From assembly GCF_013403985.1 (NCBI RefSeq), contig NZ_JABFDF010000004.1, positions 391,112-455,111 on the forward strand: 64,000 nucleotides of DNA. Direction: 5' to 3'. The position numbers were made by a program, and so were the translations under genes. Shown one piece after another: positions 54,830 through 64,000 of the stretch. This DNA comes from Winogradskyella ludwigii (GTDB lineage: Bacteria > Bacteroidota > Bacteroidia > Flavobacteriales > Flavobacteriaceae). Under the pieces are notes generated by a model. The model worked only from the letters and a program-made list of their open reading frames with translations, had not been told where the DNA came from and searched no databases. Positions within the stretch are counted from its first letter, which is position 1. Every line of letters starts with the position of its first letter.

Positions 54830-55180
54830 ATGAATTTAGTAAAATTTGTACAAGACGAATTTGTAACACGTAAAGACTTTCCAGAATTTAGTGCTGGTGA
54901 TACAATCACAGTATTCTACGAAATTAGAGAAGGAGAAAAAGTACGTACGCAGTTTTTTAGAGGTGTTGTATTACAACGTAAAGGAAGTGGATCTTCTGAA
55001 ACGTTTACAATCCGTAAAATGTCTGGAACAGTTGGTGTAGAGCGTATCTTCCCTGTTAACTTACCTGCTTTACAAAAAGTTGAAGTTAACAAACGTGGTA
55101 AAGTACGTAGAGCTAGAATTTTCTACTTTAGAGGTCTTACAGGTAAGAAAGCTAGAATCAAAGAAGTTAGAAGAAAATAA
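54830..55180 (+). CDS. rplS: 50S ribosomal protein L19
   Basis: A 116-residue ribosomal protein at the 30S-50S interface. FSAGDTITVFYEI, the FRGVVLQRKGSGSSETFTIRKMS block and the closing basic segment KVRRARIFYFRGLTGKKARIKE are diagnostic. Full length. It has its own promoter and a terminator at 55203 and is downstream of trmD, the common bacterial order. Confidence 0.98.
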   Translation: MNLVKFVQDEFVTRKDFPEFSAGDTITVFYEIREGEKVRTQFFRGVVLQRKGSGSSETFTIRKMSGTVGVERIFPVNLPALQKVEVNKRGKVRRARIFYFRGLTGKKARIKEVRRK

Positions 55181-55202
55181 TTTTAACTTATATATTACAA
55201 TT

Positions 55203-55232
55203 AAAAGTCTTCTTTTTAGAAGGCTTTTTTTT
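55203..55232 (+). terminator. Intrinsic terminator of rplS
   Basis: AAAAGTCTTCT (55203-55213) pairs with AGAAGGCTTTT (55218-55228, one G-U pair) around TTTT, followed by more T. It begins 23 bases after the stop. Confidence 0.92.
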
Positions 55233-55775
55233 ATGCTTATTAACAAAAGTTAATAAGCATGGTTCATAAGCTGTTGATATCTAAAAGGTTGATTAAACCT
55301 TAAATCCAAATTAATTATTTAAATTAGTAAAACAATTAATAATAAGTCTAATTTTGTTTTTAAAATCTATTTCAGATTTATGTTAGTTGTTACTTAAAGA
55401 CACGTTCTTTACGTATTGAGGTTGTTTTTGAGATTGTATACCAACTTGCAATAACAAGTGTTTGGAAAAACAATCATGAAATTTTAGTTAGATCATATAA
55501 CTAAGATGAAAAGCTTTTAAACTTGAAGTAGATTCGAAAGTGAACACAAGAGATGAGCAATGTTTTATGTTGTAGTACTTATGTAAATAAGAACCAAAAA
55601 CATAAAATATCGAAAAAACAAACCTAAGAAACATAGTAATATCAGGTCAATACATTTTGAAAGATATGAATTGTTTCGATTTGAAACGGATACTTTATAA
55701 CCGAAAAATCTGTGAACATATGTGATACAGTAGATTTAGTAAAGCTAAATGGGTAATACTAGTAACGTTTCTAAG
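55233..55775 (+). ncRNA. Possible structured non-coding RNA in a long gene-free gap
   Basis: This stretch between the rplS terminator and a second terminator at 55776 has no gene, yet the second terminator implies a transcript ending there. I find local stems by eye: AAAGA/TCTTT near 55397-55411, CCAACTTG/CAAGTGTTTGG at 55442-55469, TTAGTT/AACTAA near 55487-55505, a longer-range ACATAAAA pairing (55563/55604), GTTTC/GAAAC near 55674-55688 and TTTAG/CTAAA at 55735-55750. TAATTTTG at 55349-55356 is a -7 candidate without a -33. It lacks the hallmarks of RNase P RNA and tmRNA. Small frames exist (e.g. a 19-codon one at about 55668), none convincing. Strand follows the terminator. Confidence 0.35.
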
Positions 55776-55818
55776 AAAGCCATATCAGCTCAGTTTTACT
55801 GTAGTGATATGGCTTTTT
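55776..55818 (+). terminator. Intrinsic terminator in the gene-free gap
   Basis: AAAGCCATATCA (55776-55787) pairs with TGATATGGCTTT (55805-55816), 12 bp perfect, and a small CAGT/ACTG hairpin sits in its loop (55791-55801); TTTTT (55814-55818) ends it. No annotated gene ends before it, which suggests an unannotated transcript. The A-rich left flank is short, so it is mainly plus-strand. Confidence 0.8.
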
Positions 55819-55833
55819 ATTTGTATTCAACTA

Positions 55834-55854
55834 TAATAATAATAATAATAATAA
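55834..55854. repeat. TAA trinucleotide repeat
   Basis: Seven tandem TAA units. Such tracts can change length by slippage, but this one is 136 bases before the pentapeptide gene and probably outside any regulatory element; I see no evidence of phase variation. Confidence 0.9.
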
Positions 55855-55989
55855 CGTTTATAGCTTGATTAGTTTATATCATAATTACTTATTTCGTTGT
55901 TTAGAGCGAAATACTTCAAACTACTATGAAGATAAAGAAATAGAAACCTTTAACTATTCACTATACAATTTCTTTTGTATTCTTGTAAT

Positions 55990-56565
55990 ATGATTCTACC
56001 ATTAACAGATCAAGAAGATTTTAATAATCAAGATTTCACATTAGTTCCGCTACAAAAAGCAGAATATTCAGACTGTATTTTTACCAACTGTAATTTTGAG
56101 AATTCAGACCTTTCAAATAATAGTTTTTTAGAATGTACGTTCATCGATTGTAATTTTAGCAATGTTAATGTAATGCACACAACGTTTAATACTATTATAT
56201 TTAAAAGTTGTAAAATCGTAGGTGTCCTATTTCAAAACTGTAATACTTTTTTACTCTCATTTAAGTTTACAGATTGTACTTTAAATTTAAGTAGTTTCTA
56301 TCAATTAAAAATTCAACATACCACATTTTCTAATTGTATAATGCATCAAGTAGATTTTACAGAGACGGATGCCAATCATGTAATTTTTAAAGATTGTGAT
56401 TTAAAACAATCCATTTTTCAACAATCTAACCTACAATCTGCCGATTTTTATTCAGCTTATAATCTTTCCATAAACCCTTCAGAAAATAAAATAAAGCAAG
56501 CTAAGTTTTCAAAACAAAATATTTCTGGCTTATTGGAAGCATATAATATTCGCATCAGTGACTAA
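55990..56565 (+). CDS. Pentapeptide repeat protein (Qnr-like fold)
   Basis: A 191-residue right-handed quadrilateral beta-helix protein. Repeats of A/C/S-D/N-L/F-X-X type run from about 27 to 175, for example CIFTNCNFENSDLSNNSFLE, then CTFIDCNFSNVNV, and DFTETDANHVIFKDCDLKQS, with a C-terminal helix GLLEAYNIRI. Size and the terminal helix recall the Qnr/MfpA group that mimics DNA and protects gyrase, but it is unknown whether this one does so. ATG 55990 fits better than TTG 55975 because the repeat domain begins PLTDQEDF. It stands after the terminated gap and 146 bases before icd. Confidence 0.8.
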   Translation: MILPLTDQEDFNNQDFTLVPLQKAEYSDCIFTNCNFENSDLSNNSFLECTFIDCNFSNVNVMHTTFNTIIFKSCKIVGVLFQNCNTFLLSFKFTDCTLNLSSFYQLKIQHTTFSNCIMHQVDFTETDANHVIFKDCDLKQSIFQQSNLQSADFYSAYNLSINPSENKIKQAKFSKQNISGLLEAYNIRISD

Positions 56566-56639
56566 TTTTCAAACATTATACAATAATTTACCATTTTATT
56601 GAACTTTAGGCTTGTTTAGTGCATATCTTATTCGTGTAA

Positions 56640-58934
<2,295 letters not shown>

Positions 58935-58955
58935 CTATTAATATTTTATTATGTT

Positions 58956-58983
58956 AAAAGCTTCCTTCGGGAAGCTTTTTTTA
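58956..58983 (+). terminator. UUCG-tetraloop terminator of icd
   Basis: AAAAGCTTCC (58956-58965), TTCG loop (58966-58969), GGAAGCTTTT (58970-58979) and then a T run. A textbook intrinsic terminator 21 bases after the icd stop. Confidence 0.97.
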
Positions 58984-59074
58984 TTCTTTTCATTTATTTT
59001 TAATGCAATGTAATAAAGTGCTATTTAAAGCGTCGAGTATACATATAACAACCAACTTACATCAATTATAAATT

Positions 59075-61450
59075 ATGGTATTACTTCTTAAAAGAATTTT
59101 GCTCATATTTTTATTAAGTCCTTTCTTCCTTCAATCTCAAGAAAAATTCACATTAAGTGGAACTGTTTCAGACCAACTCAGTAATGAAACACTTATTGGT
59201 GTGAATATAATAATTCCGGAATTGCAAACCGGAACCATTACTAACGAGTATGGCTTCTACTCTATTACATTACCAGAAGGCACATATGAAATACAAATTA
59301 GTTACTTAGGCTATAAAACTATTTCAGAAACATTAATACTTAAAGAAGCTATTACCAAAAATTATAAACTTGAAGAAGCTGCTGAAAGCTTGGATGAAGT
59401 TGTAATTATAGATGATATTGAAAGACTAGATATAAAAAAACCACAGATGAGCGTCAATTCTTTATCTATAAAAACAATAAAGAATATGCCTGTTGTTTTA
59501 GGTGAAGTAGATGTTATAAAATCTATTACACTTTTGCCTGGCGTTACTAATGCAGGTGAAGGTTCTTCAGGTTTTAATGTAAGAGGTGGTGCTGCAGACC
59601 AAAATCTTATTCTTTTAGATGAGGCTACAATTTTTAATTCATCGCACCTTTTTGGTTTCTTTTCAGTATTTAATCCAGATGCTATAAAAGATATTAAATT
59701 ATACAAAGGTGGAATACCATCTAAATACGGAGGTCGTATATCTTCGGTTTTAGATATCTATCAAAAAGAAGGAAATAGTAAGTCTTTTCATATGAATGGA
59801 GGAATCGGACTTATATCTAGTAGATTATTAGCTGAAGGTCCAATAAAAAAAGACAAAGGATCCTTTTTAATTGGTGGTCGTAGTAGTTATGCTCACCTTT
59901 TCTTACCGCTTTTTGATTTAGATAATGTTGCTTATTTTTATGACGTCAACACAAAATTAAGTTACAATATAAACGATAATAACAACATTTATCTTTCTGG
60001 TTATTTTGGACGTGATGTTTTTAAATTTTCAGATACTTTCGAAAATACCTTCGGAAATTCTGTAGTCAACTTTAGATGGAATCATCTTTTTTCTGACAAA
60101 CTATTTTCTAATTTATCGCTTATTTATTCAGACTATTATTATGGATTGCAATTAAGTTTTGTTGGTTTCGATTGGGATTCAGGTATAAAAAACTTTAATC
60201 TTAAATACGATTTTAAACATTACATCAATAATAATTTTAAACTAGAATATGGTTTAAACAGTATGTATTACAAATTTAATCCAGGGGATATTAAACCTAT
60301 TAATGACAATTCGGGTATTAATCCCTATAAACTTATTGATAAATACGCATTCGAAAATGCTGTTTACATAGACGCAGAACATAAAATTAGTGATAAATTA
60401 TCTGTTAGCTATGGTGCTAGATTAAGCATGTTTCACAGATTAGGACAAGATGAATTAAATGTATATGAAAACGATAATCCATTAATATTTAATGAAACCT
60501 TTGGTATCTACGAAAAAGCCGATCCTATAGGCACAGAAACTTTTAGTAAAAGTGATGTCATAGAATCTTTTGCAAACCTAGAGCCTCGTTTAGCTATTGC
60601 TTATCAATTAAATGATAAATCTTCTGTAAAAGCAAGTTACAATCGTATGAGCCAATATTTACATTTATTGTCTAATACAAGCTCACCAACACCTTTAGAT
60701 GTTTGGTCGCCGAGCGGAAAATATATAAAACCACAATTATTAGATCAAGTTGCTATTGGATATTTCAAAACATTCAATAACAATGCGTATTCATTAGAGG
60801 TCGAAAGTTTTTATAAAACCATTAAAAATCGTATTGATTATATTGATGGTGCAGATTTAATTGCAAACGATGCTATTGAACAAGTTATCCTAAATGGTGA
60901 AGGTAGAGCTTATGGCTTGGAAGTTCTTCTCAAAAAAAACAAAGGTAAATTTACAGGCTGGTTAGCATATACACTCTCTAAATCGGAGCAAAGAACACAA
61001 GGAAGAACAGCAATTGAAACTGGAATTAATAATGGAGAATGGTACAATACACCTTATGATAAAACACACGATATTTCCCTAACAGGAAGTTATGAATTAA
61101 ATAAAAAATGGTCATTTAGTTCTAATCTTATTTTTCAGACAGGTCAACCAACCACCTTTCCTAATGGACAGTATCAATACAACGATATTATTATTCCTAA
61201 TTACGAAGCTAGAAATTCTAGTAGACTTCCATCGTATCATCGCTTAGATGTAGCTGTAAATTATAATCCAAATCCTGAGAGTACTAAAAATTTTAAAGGA
61301 GAATGGGTGTTCGGAATATATAACATTTACAACCGAAAGAATGCAGCAAGTATTTCGTTTAGCGAAAACAGAAATACCGGAAATAATGAAGCTACACGCT
61401 TAGCTATTTTTGGTATAGTACCATCATTTTCTTATAATTTTAAATTCTAA
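59075..61450 (+). CDS. TonB-dependent outer-membrane receptor with carboxypeptidase-like regulatory domain
   Basis: A 791-residue barrel. Signal peptide at about 1-22 (LLLKRILLIFLLSPFFLQSQ). A carboxypeptidase-like domain at 23-110 (TLSGTVSDQLSNETLIGVNI, FYSITLPEGTYEIQISYLGY) precedes the plug (LPGVTNAGEGSSGFNVRGGAADQNLILLDEATIFNSSHLFGFFSVFNP) and about 22 beta strands to the aromatic C-terminus FSYNFKF, the signal for outer-membrane insertion. It belongs to the family encoded beside DUF4249 lipoproteins rather than SusD. Its ligand is unknown; no polysaccharide enzymes adjoin. Four bases separate it from the DUF4249 gene. Confidence 0.9.
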   Translation: MVLLLKRILLIFLLSPFFLQSQEKFTLSGTVSDQLSNETLIGVNIIIPELQTGTITNEYGFYSITLPEGTYEIQISYLGYKTISETLILKEAITKNYKLEEAAESLDEVVIIDDIERLDIKKPQMSVNSLSIKTIKNMPVVLGEVDVIKSITLLPGVTNAGEGSSGFNVRGGAADQNLILLDEATIFNSSHLFGFFSVFNPDAIKDIKLYKGGIPSKYGGRISSVLDIYQKEGNSKSFHMNGGIGLISSRLLAEGPIKKDKGSFLIGGRSSYAHLFLPLFDLDNVAYFYDVNTKLSYNINDNNNIYLSGYFGRDVFKFSDTFENTFGNSVVNFRWNHLFSDKLFSNLSLIYSDYYYGLQLSFVGFDWDSGIKNFNLKYDFKHYINNNFKLEYGLNSMYYKFNPGDIKPINDNSGINPYKLIDKYAFENAVYIDAEHKISDKLSVSYGARLSMFHRLGQDELNVYENDNPLIFNETFGIYEKADPIGTETFSKSDVIESFANLEPRLAIAYQLNDKSSVKASYNRMSQYLHLLSNTSSPTPLDVWSPSGKYIKPQLLDQVAIGYFKTFNNNAYSLEVESFYKTIKNRIDYIDGADLIANDAIEQVILNGEGRAYGLEVLLKKNKGKFTGWLAYTLSKSEQRTQGRTAIETGINNGEWYNTPYDKTHDISLTGSYELNKKWSFSSNLIFQTGQPTTFPNGQYQYNDIIIPNYEARNSSRLPSYHRLDVAVNYNPNPESTKNFKGEWVFGIYNIYNRKNAASISFSENRNTGNNEATRLAIFGIVPSFSYNFKF

Positions 61451-61453
61451 ATC

Positions 61454-62269
61454 ATGAAAAAAATAATATATATAGTTTGTTTTTTAGGACTTTTCACAAC
61501 TTGTGAAGATGTTATAGATGTAGATTTAAACACAACAGAACCCAAATTAGTGATTGAAGCTTCAATTAACTATTTTAAAAATACATTAGGTAACAACCAA
61601 ACTGTAAAACTCACATTGTCTGCTCCATTTTTTGACGATGCTATTCCACCAGCGACTGGTGCTACTGTTCAAATTTCAGATCCCTTTGGGAATATTTTCA
61701 ATTTTATTGAAACTGATAATACAGGTATATACCTAACAGATACATTCATTCCTGTAATAGGTGAAACTTATCAATTAGAAATAACTTATAACAGTGAACT
61801 ATATACAGCCACCGAAACATTAACATCTGTAGTACCTATAGACTATGTAGAGCAAAATAACGAAGGAGGTTTTTCAGGTGAGGATATAGAACTAAAGGCT
61901 TATTATACAGATCCAATAGGTATAGAAAATTACTATTTCTTTGAATTTATAAGCGATATACCTGTAGTACCTACTTTAAATGTTTATGACGATACTTTTA
62001 CTGATGGAAATGAAATATTTGGATTTTACACAGAAGAAGATTTAGAATCTGGTGATGTCGTTACTATAAGAAACTATGGTAGTTCAAGTCAATTTTATGA
62101 TTTTATGTTTATCCTTCTACAGCAAGGAAGTGATTCAAGCGGAGGTCCTTTTGAAACTCAACCAGCAACTATAAGAGGAAACTGTATAAATACAACAAAT
62201 CCAGATAACTTTCCATACGGTTATTTTAGATTATCTGAAGTAGACGAACTGGTCTATACCGTAGAGTAA
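61454..62269 (+). CDS. DUF4249 lipoprotein, partner of the TonB receptor
   Basis: A 271-residue lipoprotein. Lipoprotein signal MKKIIYIVCFLGLFTTC (Cys17), followed by EDVIDVDLNTTEPKLVIEASI, the classic DUF4249 opening. An Ig-like fold (TPATGATVQISDPFG, TNTYQLEITYNSELYTA type strands) and the ending YGYFRLSEVDELVYTVE follow. The family is always adjacent to a TonB receptor and is thought to work like SusD at the surface, but direct evidence is lacking. Lies four bases after the receptor, one transcript. Confidence 0.85.
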   Translation: MKKIIYIVCFLGLFTTCEDVIDVDLNTTEPKLVIEASINYFKNTLGNNQTVKLTLSAPFFDDAIPPATGATVQISDPFGNIFNFIETDNTGIYLTDTFIPVIGETYQLEITYNSELYTATETLTSVVPIDYVEQNNEGGFSGEDIELKAYYTDPIGIENYYFFEFISDIPVVPTLNVYDDTFTDGNEIFGFYTEEDLESGDVVTIRNYGSSSQFYDFMFILLQQGSDSSGGPFETQPATIRGNCINTTNPDNFPYGYFRLSEVDELVYTVE

Positions 62270-62282
62270 ATAATTATTTTTG

Positions 62283-62440
62283 GCATTCCCCACTAACGGT
62301 GGGTCGCGTCATCCACTATATCTTTTTACTACCATATTTATTAAATAATATAAGCACTCCATTTTTAATCTAATAATTAAAATAACATTTCTAAATTATG
62401 TAAAAAGTATGCCGTTACTACCGCTAATGCAGCCTATCCG
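62283..62440. repeat. Degenerate dispersed-repeat-like element in the DUF4249-murQ gap
   Basis: CCCAC TAACG GTGGG (62289-62303) is a perfect inverted repeat standing out by its GC content, followed by TCGCGTCATCCACTATATC. CTTTTTAC (62322-62329) and GTAAAAAG (62400-62407) are inverted arms flanking an AT-rich centre, and GCCGTTACTACCGCTAATGC follows. It resembles, from memory, a dispersed flavobacterial repeat in decayed form. A homology search is needed to confirm. Confidence 0.4.
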
Positions 62441-62466
62441 CCAAAATTATTTCTTACCTTTATAGC

Positions 62467-63282
62467 ATGACATTTATAAAAACAACAGAGCAAGACTCTA
62501 ATTATAATAATCTCGAAAATATGACCATTAACGAGATTATACATTCTATAAATAAAGAAGATCAAAGTGTTCCTCTTGCTGTAGAAAAAGCTTTACCACA
62601 AATAGAAAATCTAATTTCTCAGATAGTTAATAAACTAAATATTGGAGGCCGACTCTTTTATATAGGAGCTGGTACAAGTGGCAGATTAGGCATACTAGAT
62701 GCTTCAGAGTGTCCACCAACTTTTGGTGTTCCACATAGTTTAGTTATCGGTATTATAGCAGGAGGAGATAAAGCGATAAGAAAAGCTGTAGAAAATGCCG
62801 AAGATTCAACGACTCAAGGTTGGAATGATTTAGAAGCTCATAACGTTTCAGAAAACGATGTTGTAATTGGTATTGCCGCTTCTGGCACAACACCATATGT
62901 AATTAGTGCTTTAGAAAAATGCAATTCTAATAATATAATTACTGGTTGTATCACATGTAATCATATTAGCCCTTTGTCATTAACTGCACAATTTCCAATT
63001 GAGGTTATTGTAGGACCAGAATTCCTCACAGGAAGTTCAAGAATGAAAGCAGGTACAGCCCAAAAACTTGTTCTTAATATGATTACTACAACAGTAATGA
63101 TTCAATTAGGAAAAGTAAAAGGAAATAAAATGGTAGACATGCAGCTAAGTAATGACAAATTAGTCAATAGAGCTATACAAATGATTGTAAATGAGCTGTG
63201 CATTTCTGAATCAGAAGCATCCCTATTATTAAGTAAACACAAAAACGTTAGAGAAAGCATAACTCATGGAAGAAGAAAATAA
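62467..63282 (+). CDS. murQ: N-acetylmuramic acid 6-phosphate etherase
   Basis: A 271-residue SIS-domain enzyme that splits the lactyl ether of MurNAc 6-phosphate in cell-wall recycling. Signatures: YIGAGTSGRLGILDASECPPTFG (sugar-phosphate site and catalytic Glu), GIIAGGDKAIRKAVENAEDS with the second catalytic Glu, and GPEFLTGSSRMKAGTAQKLVLNM. Length is a little shorter than the usual ~300 residues but no motif is lost. Its last 17 bases overlap the DUF6095 gene. No MurNAc transporter or kinase is beside it. Confidence 0.96.
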   Translation: MTFIKTTEQDSNYNNLENMTINEIIHSINKEDQSVPLAVEKALPQIENLISQIVNKLNIGGRLFYIGAGTSGRLGILDASECPPTFGVPHSLVIGIIAGGDKAIRKAVENAEDSTTQGWNDLEAHNVSENDVVIGIAASGTTPYVISALEKCNSNNIITGCITCNHISPLSLTAQFPIEVIVGPEFLTGSSRMKAGTAQKLVLNMITTTVMIQLGKVKGNKMVDMQLSNDKLVNRAIQMIVNELCISESEASLLLSKHKNVRESITHGRRK

Positions 63283-63505
63283 TACAGATAGAGATATTTT
63301 AGCAAAAGGTATAAAACGTTTAGCTATATGCTTAGGATTAATGTTTGCTGGTCCAACACTTTTACATTTAGCTTTAGATAATAGTGAAAAGCCGCTTTAC
63401 ATTCCATTACTAATTATAGCTTTTATACTTTGTATTGGAGCTGTAGCCTTTTTGTTTTTAGGTATTAATACTGTTTTAGACAGTATCTTTAAGAAGAAAA
63501 AATGA
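63266..63505 (+). CDS. DUF6095 small membrane protein
   Basis: A 79-residue protein with two transmembrane helices (about 18-38 and 46-68), a polar N-terminus and a basic tail FKKKK. GIKRLAICLGLMFAGPTLLHLAL is the family's core. Unknown function. It starts 17 bases inside murQ in another frame and is therefore coupled to it; this pairing is the usual flavobacterial order. A clear terminator ends the pair. Confidence 0.75.
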   Translation: MEEENNTDRDILAKGIKRLAICLGLMFAGPTLLHLALDNSEKPLYIPLLIIAFILCIGAVAFLFLGINTVLDSIFKKKK

Positions 63506-63532
63506 CAACTATTTTCTATATACTATAATAGT

Positions 63533-63562
63533 AAAAATCCCATCTCTACAGATGGGATTTTT
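63533..63562 (+). terminator. Intrinsic terminator after murQ-DUF6095
   Basis: AAAAATCCCATCT (63533-63545) pairs perfectly with AGATGGGATTTTT (63550-63562), loop CTAC. The A and T flanks make it usable in both directions, so it could also stop transcription coming from the rRNA side. Confidence 0.95.
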
Positions 63563-63929
63563 ATTTTTAAATATTCAATTAAGCTTAGATAAGCTTATAT
63601 TTTCTTTAATACCTATATTAGGTTATAAATAATGAACAATAAAAACTTATGATTGAATCAATTATGTGCCAATACACATTGTAAAATAAAAAAGTCCCAT
63701 GTATTACTGATTGGTTAGTAATACAAAATACTTATAAAAATAGATCCATTTCTAAAAAATGCATAGAAGGAATATTTACCATAATTTATAATAAATTAAA
63801 TTATTTTGGATGTTATATAATAACAAGTAAACTGATTGGCCCTTTTATTATAATGAAACAACAGAGAACTGTCTGGTTAGAAGAATTTATTAGACTGCAA
63901 TATTATGTTTATAAAAAAAGGGAATAAAC
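63563..63929. other. AT-rich gap between the murQ unit and the rRNA operon
   Basis: These 367 bases hold no convincing gene. A 9-bp inverted repeat, TGTATTACT (63700-63708) with AGTAATACA (63717-63725), is the only strong structure. A 24-codon frame at 63853-63927 (MKQQRTVWLEEFIRLQYYVY...) is too short to judge. I see no tRNA. Confidence 0.4.
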
Positions 63930-63963
63930 AAAAAAAACCCTTACTAGTTATCTAGTAAGGGTT
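63930..63963 (-). terminator. Intrinsic terminator of the rRNA operon
   Basis: AACCCTTACTAG (63936-63947) pairs perfectly with CTAGTAAGGGTT (63952-63963) around a 4-base loop. On the minus strand it follows the 5S 3' end by 9 bases and ends in eight T. Confidence 0.97.
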
Positions 63964-63972
63964 CTTAAAAAA

Positions 63973-64000
63973 GGCGGCGACCTACTCTTCCACAGTTAAG
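63973..64000 (-). rRNA. 5S ribosomal RNA, 3' end only
   Basis: GGCGGCGACCTACTCTTCC on the plus strand is the reverse complement of the universal 5S rRNA end (...GGAAGAGTAGGTCGCCGCC). Only the last 28 bases are in the window; a minus-strand rRNA operon must lie to the right. The terminator at 63930-63963 is in the right place. Confidence 0.9.

Noticed and set aside
55233..55830. RNase P RNA or tmRNA in the gene-free gap
   Set aside because: The conserved RNase P GAGGAAAGTCC-type motif and tmRNA ends are absent on both strands as far as I can read.
55834..55854. TAA7 tract as a phase-variation or CRISPR-like array
   Set aside because: Only a simple trinucleotide run, too far from a start codon and without spacers.
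63700..63725. 9-bp inverted repeat as a terminator
   Set aside because: Stem without a T run on the plus strand; on the minus strand T appear only after a GGGAC spacer. Left as a note in the gap description.

Overview
The window comes from the chromosome of a low-GC marine-type member of the Bacteroidota, most likely family Flavobacteriaceae. The evidence is: AT-rich DNA with almost no Shine-Dalgarno sequences; promoter elements of the Bacteroidota type (TTG...TAnnTTTG); four-plus secreted proteins, three or more ending in a type IX secretion (T9SS) sorting domain; a TonB receptor/DUF4249 pair; a monomeric isocitrate dehydrogenase; Bacteroidota-style omega subunit and BamD; and flavobacterial gene orders such as bamD-rpoZ-coaBC-porD-recN and dnaA followed by a low-molecular-weight phosphatase. 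I cannot name the genus. Nearly everything is core housekeeping DNA; I see no prophage, insertion sequence, CRISPR array or defence island.

Layout. 1-239: 5' part of pcm (minus). 0.57-9.8 kb (plus): Gfo/Idh oxidoreductase, 3-hydroxybutyryl-CoA dehydrogenase behind an attenuator-like leader, DUF1015, YggS, an exonuclease/GIY-YIG fusion that seems to start at ATT, a DUF3857 protein, a potassium channel, miaA. 9.9-27.9 kb (minus): a frameshifted Coa1-family gene, an OmpR-type two-component system, coaE, a YbbR protein, a glycosyltransferase, two paralogous T9SS cargo proteins, fabI, recN, porD-like, coaBC, rpoZ, bamD, dapA, DUF6913. 28.0-29.7 kb (plus): a 5'-nucleotidase split over two genes. 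29.7-34.0 kb (minus): membrane protein, ligA, prmC, GNAT. 34.0-36.9 kb (plus): LEA-type lipoprotein, ribD, HAD hydrolase, EamA transporter. Then an arylsulfotransferase-like T9SS protein (minus), yigZ (plus), thioesterase (minus), dnaA, phosphatase, sugar dehydrogenase and methyltransferase (plus). 44.1-48.1 kb (minus): lysozyme-like protein, DUF2279, mltG, GNAT, dapF. 48.3-63.5 kb (plus): htrA, gapA, coiled-coil membrane protein, acyltransferase, trmD, rplS, pentapeptide protein, icd, TonB receptor/DUF4249, murQ, DUF6095. The last 28 bases are the 3' end of a 5S rRNA on the minus strand, so an rRNA operon runs in from the right.

How the parts connect. Envelope work is concentrated here: BamD, MltG, DapA/DapF, MurQ, HtrA, PorD-like and the T9SS cargo. 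The promoter regions of htrA and of the two-component system both carry GTTAA direct repeats spaced 11-12 bp, the geometry OmpR-family regulators bind, which suggests (inference) that this system controls itself and htrA. Coenzyme A synthesis is represented twice (coaBC, coaE). trmD, rplS and miaA serve translation.

There is no obvious large new system. The points most worth following are the structured, terminator-ended gene-free region at 55.2-55.8 kb, the leader at 1650-1709, the ATT-started nuclease fusion with a UvrC-like four-cysteine pattern, the phased repeats, and the homogenised 3' modules of the two T9SS paralogues.
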